A stretch of DNA of 64,000 nucleotides, from contig OW204000.1 of NCBI GenBank assembly GCA_934047225.1, positions 13,286,001 through 13,350,000 on the forward strand, written 5' to 3'. Origin of the DNA: Ypsolopha sequella (taxonomy: Eukaryota; Arthropoda; Insecta; Lepidoptera; Ypsolophidae). How positions within the stretch are numbered: position 1 is the stretch's first letter; the number at the start of each line of letters is the position of its first letter. This document shows, in pieces, positions 35,222-47,468 of this stretch. A model generated the notes under the pieces. The model was not told the DNA's origin. It worked only from the letters and a program-made list of their open reading frames with translations, and ran no database searches. Both the position numbers and the translations under genes were made by a program.

Positions 35222-38200
35222 TTAATAATTGGAAAATTTGCCAGTGACTTGCGCGATCCAGTCTAGATAATGAGCTACTTTCACATAGACACCGGGCACG
35301 CCTGGCTGACCGCAGCCGATACCCCACGAGACCACTCCTACCAGCTGCCAGGTACCGCCTCGCTCGCACACCAGTGGGCCACCACCGTCCCCCTTGCATG
35401 CATCCTTGCCTTCCTCGCCACCGGCGCAAACGAATCCAGGATTCAGCTCATAATTGTATCCCAATCTTGTCTGTTTCAACTGCTGCTGGCACTGACCATG
35501 TGCAAGGATCGGCACATCGACTTCCTTGAGAATGTTTTGGTACTTTCCAAAATCTCCGAAAGCGTCTTTACCCCAGCCGGTAGTCCAACACCTTTGACCA
35601 GCATATTCTGTATATTTGTCGGGCAAGCAGGCTGGGCTGATGTGGGGGTACTTGGTCCAGTCTACAGGTTGCTGCAGCTTCAGGATAGCAAGGTCGTTGT
35701 CCAAGGTTCCTGCGTAGTACTGAGGGTGGACATGTACGGAGATGACATCTCTCTCGATGTATGGGTAGAATTCTACGTCGTGGTTTACATCCCATTCTCC
35801 AAGGCGTACTCTTAGCTCATGTGGATTATATCTGTAAGTTAAAAGAAAGACATAATTTAGAAAAAGACAAATAGCGACTTCTAGAGCTTATCTAAAGACG
35901 TCGTCATTTGGTAGAATCCGGCAAATTGTAAAGTATGAAATCGAAAATCGTACACCAAATAGTTAAAAATAGGTGCGATGACGAGCGGAGCGAAGAGGAG
36001 CGTGTTAGGTGTACATGTAAATAAATTTTGGAGCCGAGCGAAGCGGAGCGCGGCTAACCTCGGTAGTTCTAACAGAATTACGATATGCCCAGGCAAATTT
36101 TAAAATGCCGAATTCTACGATATGACGATGTCGGCGATGTCCGTTCGGCGTTTTTTAAACTTCGAAGTGCTATTTTTGTCTGCTTTTTGGAATAAATATA
36201 TGAATTGAAATTTGAATATGAATAATGGTTTTTAATTTCAATAATATTTTTTTTCGTTCTTTTAAACCGATTTTACAAGTGTCTTAGTATATACAGGAAG
36301 TGCCGTCAGTCAATAACTAAATTGTTCGGAGGGTTGAATAGTCGGATTCTTGTCAGACTTTAGGATGCGTTCAAATGAGTAGGTACACGATAAATACTCA
36401 CGCTTTAATGCAATGAGCTGCAGTCATGATGTGAAGACCATCAATGAGGGTGCCTCCACAAGCATATACAGATTCTTTTGGGTCCTTCTTCAAGATAGCT
36501 GCCTGCCATGGGTACTCTCCAAATTCACTGTCGCCGTCAACGTAGGATGGAGTCTTAATTCTACCATTAATTCCTTGAGAGTGTCTGATACCACATTGCC
36601 CTTGGTTGGCGGCTTGTGGGCGGAGGGGTCTGCGGCAGCAAACTTGGTTAGGTCTGCACTGTTGTTGGCGGAGTGGAGGACGGCCACCAAACTGACGCTA
36701 AAATAAAAATAAAAATACATACGTTTAAATTTTAGTTTTGTTGCACTCAAGATAATGTCTATAGGATACAGGTTACCTCTTCGATGGTTTCGTTTTTTAC
36801 GTCTTCTACAGAAGTGTCCCTCCTCTTTCGATTTGAAGGAAATCTGATGGTTTGGCCTCCCCGGTTTGCCCCAGGAGTACGCGAGGGAAGGGTAAGGGAG
36901 CGGGAATATGCAAAGCGATTGGCATAGTTGTCTCCATTGTTAGCCGTAGCATTTGCTGATCGTTCAAAACTGGGATTATAAAACCCTGGATTGTAATCCA
37001 TAACATCATCATTGTAATGGTGACTAGTGTCATCGTCATAGTAGTCATCATATTGACTTCCTGTGGGTGTAACCTCAGGTTCACTAAAGGGATGAACTTT
37101 TCCATATCCACTAGGTTCGTAATGAGTATGATGCGGGGAGTAGATAGGTGGACCGTGGAAATGTGGAGGTGGGTAGTGTGGAGCAGGATAATAAGGAGGA
37201 GGATGCGGTATATGTGGTTCATAATGATGGTAAATTGGCTTTTGGTGGTAGGGTTTCTGATGATGGTGATAATGCTCGTGCTTATTAAGCAAATATAATT
37301 TCTTTTCATTGAAGAGATGTCCTATTTTATTGACTACATGTTCATTTGGTGTCACATGAAGATTAACAAACGGCTTTACCACTTTTTCGCCATAATCGTT
37401 TTTCGTGACTTGTACAGCAAGTAAGGGATTTACAGAAACGAGGCCTAAGTTGAGACCACCACCATTGAGGGCTGGGCCGTAAGGATTGTAGACTGGATTA
37501 GCGTTAAAGGGATTGATGGGATAACCACCGTGGGAAGGCTGGGGCAACCCAAAAGAGACACCAAACGTGGGCTGCACTTGTTTGTTGGGATTGCCGCCAT
37601 TGCCGCCGCCGTAGCCGGCCAGTGCTCCAATGAGGCGCTGCAGTGCAATATTGGCTTATGTTTATTTCAATTCATTTTAGTGTTAGAATTATGTCGAGGC
37701 CCAATATTTAGTGGTTCTTTTGAAAGCTGTTACAAACTTTTTACAACATGATCTATTATGTTCTAACCTGCTTGTAACGTGTTACCCCAGTCTTTTATTT
37801 TGATGATTTTAATGGTGGCGGAAAGGAAAGGGTTGTTTACTTTTTACAAATCTCTGATATGTGTCGTCTGGATTGTTAAGGAGTATGCATGTTATGTTTA
37901 TAAATTAGTATGTGGCTAAAAGATAAAAAAAAATAATAACTTACCGGTTGAGCTTCTTTGGTTTCGTCATTCGAAGATTTTTCTTCAACGGATATTTCTC
38001 GTTTTGATACTTTTTTCACTTCATCAGAAGTAGAATTAGCTATTGTTTCTGTTTTTGTGGTTTCAGCTATAGTAACGTTGTCTAATTGATCTTCAGAAAG
38101 GGCTACGATTTCACTGCCACCTTTGTTACGTGGGTCGATCGGCAAATACAAGTCGTCTCTGCGGCCAATAATTTCCTGGGCAGGGCACTGGTCAATGTTT

Positions 38201-39747
38201 ACACAAACGCACTCAAACCCTTGAGCTTTAGCTTCGTGATAATTCTCTGATTCGTGATGATACAAGTTGTTCTGACCAAATGTTGCAGGACCTTGGTTAT
38301 ATAGGCTGTTGCCTCCGCCCCCGACTTGAAGTTCCTTCTTGTAGAAATCCGAGTTGCTGGCGTAAGCACCCAATGAGTTACCAAATTTCTGGTCATCAAA
38401 ATTATTAGGGACGTACGGTCCAGGTAGTCCTTGACTGCCAATGTTTGCAGAAACTTTTTTGTTGAAGCCGTTCTGCCCATACTGAGATCCGTAAATTGCT
38501 TCAGTGTTATAAGTTGGTTTGTTACTGGGTACGTTGTAAACTCCGGTCATTGGTTTGAATCCGTTGTTATCAAAGCTACTGAAGTCAGCTCCTCCAGCTG
38601 TAATGATGTCAGTTTGTTGTTGAGCAAATGATCCTTGAGTATTTATTCCTCCTACAGAACCAACAGGGATGGCAACAGGTTTGATTATAACTTTAGGTTC
38701 TTTGTCAGCGTCGCTATGAACGTAGTGATGATGGACGTGCTGTTGCACCACTGAGTCTGGTTTAGAAGAAGACTGTAATGCAGGAACTTTGTTATAGTTG
38801 GGCTTACTGTTTTCGAATGTGTAAGGGCTGTCGCTACCATAAACGGGTGGTTTTGTCACATAGCTTTGCTCGTTGTAACCACCACCGTACAATCCGTTGC
38901 TTTGAGCATACTGGAAGTTGCCACTGGAAACCTGTCCGTATTTTTCGGAGAACCCTGGTCGCGTATTTCCTCCGTAGCCGATTCTTTTGGGTGGTGTCTT
39001 CTGTGGGCGGGTAGAGTATGACGGGGCAGGTTTCGGTGGTCCGTAGCCATAAGCTCTGGGTGGGCCTCGGACTGCGATAGAAGGGATTGGTTTTCCGATG
39101 GGAGTAATGTCTACGGGTTGAGCGTAGATGAGTTCATCAGGATTCACATGCTTTTCTTTGTTATGCTCTTCATCGCACTGAAATTATAAAAATATTGTTT
39201 AAAATCACGTTAAGTTAATAACTTGTAACTTAAAGGGTTTATCATTAATTCAACAGAAAAATTGTCATACTTTTTATTCTACTGATATTTTATAAAAATG
39301 TGTTAAATTTTCAATTTGTTAGCTGGATATCGTTTATCTCATGCTAAAAAAGCCCACCCGTACTTTCAATAGACAGATTATTTTAGTACTTACTTGCATT
39401 AATCCCAACGTGCAAAGCCGTTCCTTAATTAAATATCTCGCTTCAGCGTCGTCTCCAGCATCCAAGGCATCCTTGATTGTGGGATCGCTGTAGACATCGT
39501 CAAAGCCACCCAGACTCCTGCCTTGCTGGTTGCTAATCAGCTCATCTACTATACCATCTAGAACTGTGCCATTGTTTTCTGAACTCTTGTCTTGTGCGAC
39601 AGTCAATTCCTCTCCTTCGAGCAGTTCACTAGTTTTAATCGGAGATTTGTCTGTAGGTTCAGATGTTTCTTTACCCCATGCCCAAGCAGCTGACGAGCTG
39701 GCTATTATTAGTGGTAAAAGTAAACAGCTTATCGTTAACCACCGCAT
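35222..39747 (-). CDS. scaf: Scarface-like clip-domain serine protease homologue (inactive)
   Basis: Minus-strand join 39747-39394, 39177-37945, 37637-36777, 36697-36402, 35831-35222; all GT-AG, continuous for 1117 residues. In Drosophila, Scarface is a secreted, catalytically dead protease homologue acting at epithelial and basement-membrane level. Visible here: signal peptide (about 1-20); a long low-complexity G/P/Y/S-rich region; clip-like cysteines C441-x-C443 and C449 in exon 2 and C830, C836-C837 in exon 4; and a trypsin-like domain with His911 (TAAHC) and Asp961 (NDLAIL). The nucleophile Ser is replaced by Gly1064 (GDGGGP). No R-IVGG activation site is present. Exon 3 adds 287 residues rich in His, Pro and Tyr between the clip cysteines. 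The Drosophila protein is, from memory, shorter (about 650 residues). Confidence 0.85.
35880..36110. repeat. Repeat-like block in scarface intron 4
   Basis: The phrase gagcggagcgaag recurs (gagcgaagcggagcgcggc) around 35980-36055, unlike the AT-rich remainder of the intron between exons 4 and 5. It is probably a transposon remnant. No borders were found. Confidence 0.3.
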
Positions 39748-41390
39748 GATCTGTAGAAGAACAAAAAAATTATAATGATTGTTTTTCAAGTTTTCGCCCC
39801 CTTATAAAATGATGTGATCCCCCTTTAGCTAAGCGTGACATTGTTTCGAAACCCAAGAGAACATAGGAATACTTTTACTTTCGCGGACGGAATCAGACTT
39901 GTTACATAAGCCTCCATAATGTCAGCTTGACTGAGCTCCGCCGCGCGAGGTACGGGCGTGGGCCCGCGAAAGCCTCTCGCATTTACATTAAAGTACGGGC
40001 TCACGAGTAGTTACGACAAATACGGAAGCTTCCAAGTGTATAAACGAGTCATCGTACTGAAAATATTGCGGGATCAAATCGTTGAACTGTTGCCTAACCA
40101 CATTATTGATAATCCCAATAATTTGATGTACAACATTTTTGCATGTCTATTTTTTTTGGCTAAATATAATGGTTCAGATATGTTTTGTACCAGCTGAAAA
40201 GTACCATATTTATTGCGAATAAATTAAATCTGAATCTGAAAAAAATTTAGTTTTTGACCATCTTTATTTATAGTAGCATGGAACGCCCAACTGAAATAAT
40301 ATTTATATAAAAAGCGAGTGAAGGAAGCTAGTCCTCACCACCCAGGGAATCCTACTGTGGGGACAGCTATTATTTAATTTTAAAATGTCTTTCTTTCTTA
40401 TTGGAATGAATAATTTTGAATTTGAATGTGAATTTTGATAAATAATAATTTGTATCGATTTGTTTACATACAAATTCCTATTAGTAAGAACTGCGGCTAA
40501 AGGCAAATGAGGCAGTTGAACTCATCAATTCATAATTAATGGTGTCATCCTTTGTTATTGTTATTTTCAGAAGTGTTATTGGTGTCAATGTCACCAGAAA
40601 GTGGCCCAAGAAGCTCGTTGGCAATCGGCGCACGGCTTTCGGCTGATGCGTCATGATTCCGTGGTACGATGTATCGGTAATACTATTATGCAACGGCCGA
40701 GCGAGTCGGCCACATCTTGTTTACTTTATGCAACGTATTACAACATTCAGTTGCATATTGGAGCTAATTAGACTTGGTATGCATCTACACCATTGTTGTG
40801 TCCAACAATGGAACATTTCCAACTGAAATCTTTGATAGATCGCGAAGATAATGGAGGAAATGAACGTTTGTATAGGAAAGAGAAATTATGAGAAGTGCTT
40901 TCTGTTTTCTGTGTTGGTAGTTAGTGAGATTAGCGTTGAAAGCCTCCAGTGGCGTGCAACGAACTCGAAGTGGTAAACAGTGTGTGTAAATTTCGTCCTG
41001 ACGTTTTCTTCGTGTGTCGTTTTGCTCGTGACCGCTGCTACGGAAAGTGAAAGTTGGTGCATCAACCGCGAGGATCACTCTTATTTTTAGTTTGGAAACT
41101 GGGTCTTCAACTTTTTTTATTTAAATGTATCGCAATTATTCAAGTACTTTAAAACGACTTTTTTTGTTTTAGATAATTTTAGTATTCCGTTTGGTGACGA
41201 TTATGTTGTAGTTGTATATTCAAGGTCCATTATTTTGAACAATCCACTTTTTTTTCACAAGTTTCACTCGAGAAATCACTGCACACTTACTTTTTTGTTG
41301 TTTGTTTATTTTCTCTCACTAAGGGGTTGTAATATTAAGATTTTCTTCTCACTACTTCACCGGCGCACTGTTTGCGTCGGAATGACTGCT
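39748..41390 (-). other. Upstream region / 5' intron of the scarface-like gene
   Basis: On the minus strand, ttcttctacag directly precedes the ATG-containing exon (about 39751). This indicates an acceptor and so an upstream non-coding first exon. Within the region, about 40140-40245 (plus strand) ends in aataaattaaatctgaatctga, a common LINE/SINE 3' tail. No coding exon was recognised. Confidence 0.4.
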
Positions 41391-41416
41391 TGCTCCACCA
41401 CTTCCAAGCTTTATAC
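41385..41416 (-). promoter_or_regulatory. Candidate TATA/initiator promoter for the scarface-like gene
   Basis: Read on the minus strand, GTATAAAG (plus 41409-41416) is followed about 28 bp later by an initiator-like GCAGTC with its A at plus-strand 41387. The spacing fits a classic TATA promoter. It points toward the scarface start 1.6 kb away. A splice donor to link it was not fixed. Confidence 0.3.
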
Positions 41417-42221
41417 TTCTACCAACACAAAGATGCTCGCAGTGCGATTTTGTAAGGCACACCGTTGGGACCGCTACCACGATACTCTATCCAAGTGAGA
41501 AACGATACGAACTAGCCTCTATCTTGGTGTGACCTAACGATGAATGGTCGAGTTAGAGGGTGTCATGGTGCGGGGGATGACGTCGGTGTCATTGATCAAC
41601 CCTTTGCTCAACGCATGAATGAGAAGTTCCGAGTATAAGTTAGGTAATAGGGTGCCATCGAGGTCGTGGTGGCGGATCTTGCTCTTTAGGTTTATTTTTA
41701 ATTTGGGGAATTTTCAAGGACCATCCTGATTTATCGACAGCATTTCAACTGGAATTACATCACGTATGATTGGCAAATATTTTAGAGTTAGGCCGAAAAA
41801 AGTGCAAGACTTCGACCGTCATGACAATTGCTCTAGGTGAGTGTTTATGTCTTTACAAGCGTATTTCTATATATAGGTATATTACTGCAACATAGATGTG
41901 TGGCTTGCGCATCAGTAGCAAAAGGAACTTCGTTCTAACCGGGTGTCACACGCCACCTCTCGTTTTTTTATTCCATAGCAGTATTTCCAATAAAAAATCA
42001 AATTTGTAGGCATTGTTCCAATGACCGACATTTAAAGAGACAATACTTGTTAAGGCGTTATCTATGTGAGCTTTTAGGATTCCTTAAGAAATGAAAACTC
42101 TTACTGCAACCTTTTATATCTGTCTGTCCGTCTGTTAACCGAATTATAATTTCTATTTCCGAAATGGGGATATTCTAATCCATAGACGAAACTTTTTACT
42201 TACACCATAGCATTAAGAGCC
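41417..42221. other. Intergenic stretch, no gene seen
   Basis: No supported frame was found. A ctgtctgtccgtctgtt word at about 42120 belongs to the dispersed repeat family noted at 28780. Confidence 0.35.
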
Positions 42222-42549
42222 TTTTAGCAGCCGGGTAGTGAAAAGTCCGCCTTTTTCTAATTAATTGAATCAGAACGCTTAAATCCAAAATTTGCTCAAT
42301 CTTCAACAAAACTTCATTACCTATGTATTGTGTAAACTGTCATTGCAAAATTTCCATTGGTTTCTGTAAATTTAAATTCAATTTTTTTTTTTTTATTATT
42401 ATTTTATTACTATTATTAATTATTATTAGTTTTATTTAAAGTTAAAAGGTTTTGTTGAATAACTATTGAGCAAATTTTCAATTAAAGTGTTCTGATATGA
42501 ATAACTACGTATAGAAAAAGGAGGGTTTTTCACAACCTGGCTGCTAAAC
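42222..42549. mobile_element. MITE with ttttagcagccgggt ends
   Basis: Inverted ends ttagcagccgggtagtgaaa and ttcacaacctggctgctaa bound a 328-bp sequence with a T- and ATT-rich centre. A second copy lies at 63244-63606 with the same internal words (aacaaaac, atgtattgtgt, cattgca/catagca). Confidence 0.7.
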
Positions 42550-43129
42550 GACCTAACTTTACAAAGCCCAAAACTTAATTATATTAAATAAACAAAATCA
42601 GACCGCTTCAAGAATCGAATGAAAACTAAAACACCATCGTACAGAGACAATAGGTGTTGATCCAACAAACTGCAATACGATTGCATTATTTCCATCACAA
42701 AGCAAATGACGTAACACTCTCCTATTGGTATATTACCAACACATCAACATAGAAAAGGTATTTGACATAATGAGATAATCTGGCTTTCGCCAGAATCTGC
42801 TCCTAACAAGGATATTTGGCACGAATCCGACTGTAATCGGATTACTTAATGGTAAATACATTCGGTGGTTTGTGTTGTTATATCTATACTGAATGTTAGT
42901 GGTAATCATAAGGTTATTAGACCGATTCTTGGTTTAGGACCGGTCCTTTGTTAAGTTCATTAGCATTTGATTGTGATATTATCTCCTTTTAATTACCCGC
43001 TGGATAGTTTGTGTAACATAATGTGAGAAATGTCGCCCAATGGAGACACAAGTGCTTGTTCATGAAACGAACGAAGCGAGTTTCGTAATAGACTGCACGA
43101 GTATACCAATGTCTAATTCTGTTCAGTTA
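42550..43129. other. Intergenic stretch, no gene seen
   Basis: AT-rich, with no recognised feature. Confidence 0.35.
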
Positions 43130-43500
43130 GACACAACATACGGGATCGCTGCGGCCTGAAAGAAGATGATAGATGAAGATGAAGACTAGAATAGAAAAAG
43201 GAATGCTTTGGTGGTTTGGACATGTAAGAGGATGAATGAAAGGATCTCCTCTATTATGAAAGTATGAAGTAGAGTGACGAAAGAAATGCGCAAATGGCAG
43301 GTACAGCTTGACCAAGCCATCCTAGAAGGACAAAATTGGCGACATACTGCAGAAGGGCCTTGTCAAAAGTACCCGGAATAGAAGAGCTTATATGACTAGA
43401 TTGATGGATGTGGAAGAGGCGAAAGAGTTGTATTTGGATCATAGCAGATCTGGGAGACAGGCGTGAGTATATGTACATATTGTAGCATTCGCTACAGGTA
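43130..43500 (+). pseudogene. 3' fragment of a LINE ORF
   Basis: Translated pieces MLWWFGHV, then IGDILQKGLVKSTRNRRAYM and MDVEEAKELYLD, follow a recurrent C-terminal pattern of insect LINE reverse-transcriptase ORFs. Stops and frameshifts interrupt it. The 3' word ggcgtgagtatatgta also occurs at 25605, perhaps another copy's end. Confidence 0.5.
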
Positions 43501-46264
43501 TTCAACTTTTTTTATCTATTTTGGTCCTTCTTTGTCGTTAATTTCTTTACTGAATTTTCAAATTCAAAAATTTGGAATATTTTGTCACATTTTTTTGTTA
43601 TTTTTCTGATATCGAAGAGTATCGTCGTGCAAGGAAGAAAAATTTTCCACAGAAAATTAAAATATGAAACTTGAAATCTAGTTTAATCCACGAAACAGAG
43701 CACATTTGCCCTAGAGATTGTGGAAGCCTGTTTTTTCTTCATTTCCTGGTAAGTTTTGTGTACTTTTGGTTTCATTCTCTGAAAATCCCTTTTGTCCCGT
43801 TTCCAATACGTTAATTTCCTTGCCCAGATTTCGTAGGCATGTCTTGACGCTGTTGTTTTATTTCTTTACAGCGACCCTTCAGGTTATTTAAGGGTCTTTC
43901 CAGTTTTTTTCCATTTCTCCCATTTTCCGCGCGCCACCTTTCCATCCTGTATGGTTGCGCATATGAAATGAGGCCGAAGGTACGGACCACGTCGCTGATG
44001 GGGTAAGCTTCCCAAGTTATACCCGAAGTTGGCGTATGACAATCACGGTTTGATTGACTACTCCGTGGGAAGACTTCAGACACCTACATCACGAAGACAC
44101 CCCTATCAGGTTTTTATATCTGTAGCCTGGCATTTAATAGACTCTGAATCAATCATTTTCTTCCTTAATGTAAAGCTAGATAACGATTGCTTTTAATACC
44201 TTAAAGTTATATTTTCTCTCGACTAGAAGTTATTAATACTTCCGCGAAATTGTAGTTTCTGGGATCCTATGAACTAGTTTTAATATCCAAATTCGAATCC
44301 ATAATATCGTAAGCCAAGCGTCGTTCAAGCTCCAAAAACAAAATCCTAAAACAAGATAGACTAGGTATTTTTTTGTGTTAATTTTATAAGTTCCGTCGTA
44401 CCTAATACTCTTCTGATATTCTTGTGTTTTATACCATTTTTTTACTTCAGTTTTGTTATTTTTAGAATATCCAAAAAAAATTATATAGTGATTTATCCTG
44501 ATTTATCTTTTTTTTTGGCTGTAACCAGGCTTGCCTGGTGGCAGTCCAAATTTAGGCCGGATCGATCAAGTTAACAAAATTACACTCGTGATTATAAAGT
44601 AGCTTACTAATTTTAAAAAAGTAATGCTATAATATGTATGTGTTTTTATTTACGACCATGAAAAATATCGTCTTCGCTTGACATTATAATATTTACAACA
44701 AAAAATTTCAAGAAAAACTAACTTTTCTAACCAAATTACTAACTAAGTTTACTAACCATGATAGTGTAATACAGATTAAAATAGGCGCTTATATATAATA
44801 AATAAAATAAGATATAATAAATAAATAAGATATAATATTAGTGCTACGTGATAGCTGCGTGATGCTACGCGACCTACGCGTGTGATACGCATGTCGTGAG
44901 CATACAAATGACATCAACGCGCTGCGCAAGTTCTGCTTTAAATTTTTGTTGGAACTAGATAAAATCTACCTTTTATGTTACAGATACATTTCTTATTTAT
45001 CAATATTATCATAATGGAATTACAAAAATGTGAAAAATAAAATCAATTAATTAAATTTGTAAAATTATTAACTAATTAATAAAGTGTTGCTTTCTTCTCT
45101 ACTGCCTATAATAAGCTTTCATAGAATATATCTATAGATCCTGTTGTTAAAAGATAACTTTTTGTATTTTAAATTTTAACTTTTTTTTTCGTGTCTCTTG
45201 CTGATAAAGAACATACCGAGGGCAAGGTATTAGAACTCCCAGAAACATTTAGTATGGAATAAAGTTTGTATTGTTACCTATGAATGTTATGATGCAAAAC
45301 GTGCCAAATTGTGCCGCTGCCGACCGGTGTTTTTGAAGGTACTAAATATCGGCCGTCCCTACAAAGTATATTGTGAGGGAGGGTTGCTTACAGTCGCCGC
45401 TTGGACTATATGCAAACATGTTAGTTAAGATGGTTTAAAAAAAAACTACATCCCACGCAGTCCGTTATTAGTACTTAGTTTGTCAAGCGTTTTGGTCAAC
45501 GTTTAATATCTGATGACCAGGTAAACAAGAGCTGTGGCATAAAAACAGTCAGCTAAGTAAAGCAAAAGAAATAGTGTAGAAGCGATTAAGGCGTATGACC
45601 ACGCTAAATAAGCAACTCGATGTATGTCGGTACAAATATCAACGGAAACGCCATTGAAATAATGTTCATTTCAGCGTGCCTTGAAAAGTGGCTGTTACGA
45701 CAACCACTGTGTCTCCGGCTAGCGCAAAATAGGAGAAAATAATACTTTTCACATGGACGACATGAACGAAAAAAAAATATTGAACTTAAATTTTTTAGAT
45801 CTAAAAATTTCCTATAATTTGGTGAAATAATAATTAAAATCGCTTTAGGCGTTTGGAAGGAGTAAGAGAATTCTTGTGTTAATCATGTGAAACTTTCGAT
45901 GACTTTCGATTTTTTTTCTCAAAACTTACAATGGATAAACAGTTTATGAAACTTAAAAATTATTTTTGACTCTATAATGCCTATCATATATTTTTATGAA
46001 AGTTTTTGGACCACCCGTGAGGGAGGAGTAGGCCTTCAAAGACAGGTTCAAATTGCAGTTGGCGTATCCATTCGCCTTAAAATAAAACTCATTGCTATGG
46101 GACTGAACTAATATTAAATCCAAATCAAAAGTGATTTGCGTAATTAGTCACTAACATTATTAATATTATTAAAACAATACCTGGGAATTAAAATGTAACT
46201 TTATTTAATAATACATATGATCATATTTTTAAACATAGTTTGATCCATTGTAACTTTATTATTG
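43501..46264. other. Intergenic stretch, no gene supported
   Basis: A 90-codon minus-strand frame (44083-43811) begins at GTG right after a stop and was not recognised. The remainder is AT-rich with no clear repeat borders. Confidence 0.3.
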
Positions 46265-46568
46265 ATATATAGCAGGGCTTCCCAAACTTATTTTTACTGT
46301 GACGCCCTTGGGAGTTTGCCATTTTCTTGCGACGCCCCACCCCCTTTTGGTCCCCCCTCTCTGACCAAAAAGTACCCAACCTAATAACAAGTTATCGGAA
46401 AAACTCCAAATAAAATTCTTTGTCGTATTGAAGCTTAAGGCTGGAGTCACAGGACAATTCTATTAATCTTCTTCTGTTGAAAAGCCCGAAACGTCACGAC
46501 GCACCTGGGATAATGCCGCGATGCCCCTGGGCGTCGCGACACATACTTTGGGAAGCCTTGATGTATAG
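46265..46568. mobile_element. hAT-type MITE (288 bp)
   Basis: The element at 46273-46560 begins CAGGGCTTCCCAAA and ends TTTGGGAAGCCTTG. Flanks are atatatag and atgtatag, 7 of 8 identical. The CAGGG end and 8-bp duplication indicate hAT. There is no transposase frame. Confidence 0.8.
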
Positions 46569-47130
46569 TATATTATATAAATTTTATTAAGTTCCACTGA
46601 TGCCGACAAGAAGTCGAAATATATCTGGAAATAATTGTAATAAAGTGTTTTTATAGGAATATATAATGTAAACTTGAAAAAAAACAAAAAAGTTTTCTTT
46701 AATATTAATTTATTTAATTTATTATTGATGATAATACAACGATCGCACATTTTACTTTTTCTTACTTTTAGCATTTTATTGATTTATTATATATTATTAA
46801 AAAATTATTTTGTATGTAACTTTGATTGATATAAGGCCCTCACGTTTCAAGCTTGTTCAGTTTCAAGGGTTAATGTTACAAGGGCTTTTGATTTCGTAAG
46901 TATTTTTAACTTCGCAAGTATTTTTCATTTTCATCTCATTGATTATGTTCGGGTATTCTTTCATTCTATAAACATTGCATAATTAGAACAACACCCACAC
47001 TTAGCACTGATGTTTTGTTACCAAACTTAATGGTCCTGCTGCTGCCTTATACATGTTCTTGTTCTATAGCATAAGGACCTGACTGTAACTTTGACCCAAG
47101 TTTGGACTCAATATTTGTAACACATTTAAT
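46569..47130. other. Intergenic stretch, no gene seen
   Basis: AT-rich, with no recognised feature. Confidence 0.35.
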
Positions 47131-47162
47131 TACATTAAATTAGGTAATGTCTGTGCATGTAA

Positions 47163-47468
47163 GGCGGGCTAAGTGTGTCGAAGTTCGTAAAACGGGTGTA
47201 TTTTGATTACTTTGGATTTCCTCTGGACATCCGCGACAAGTACTGGATGCCTTATATGGTATGTAAAACATGCGAGGAGTCTTTGAGATTATGGGCGAAT
47301 AATAAAAGACACCATTTCAAGTATCAAATACCAATGATCCGGCGGGAACCTTCAAATCATCAGGACGATTGTTATTTTTGCTTTGTTCATATAAACAGGA
47401 TTAAAAAAAGAATCAGGTCTAAATGGTACGAGTATGTATACTTTGATAAGAAGCGGTCGTTTTTTTAA
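47163..47468 (+). pseudogene. Fragment of a cysteine-rich, transposon-associated insect protein family
   Basis: The open frame has no ATG. It encodes VKRVYFDYFG, then a C-x2-C (VCKTCEESLRLW), PMIRREPSNH and DDCYFCFVHI. The order (YFG, WxPxxxCKxC, PMxWREPxxHxxDCYFC) is that of a multi-copy family of unknown function common in insects and cnidarians, recalled from memory. The frame ends soon after in a diverged tail, so this is a partial, probably dead, copy. Upstream sequence holds frameshifted remnants. Confidence 0.45.

Noticed and set aside
35270..35815. 181-codon plus-strand open frame
   Set aside because: It lies opposite scarface exon 5. The minus-strand frame matches the protease domain with correct splice sites, so this is a shadow.
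36806..37309. 167-codon minus-strand frame rich in Ile, Thr and Met
   Set aside because: It is an alternative frame of the His/Pro/Tyr-rich scarface exon 3. Low-complexity coding sequence leaves other frames open.
43811..44083. 90-codon minus-strand frame, possible gene
   Set aside because: It starts at GTG directly after a stop, with no good acceptor and no recognised family. Not enough support.
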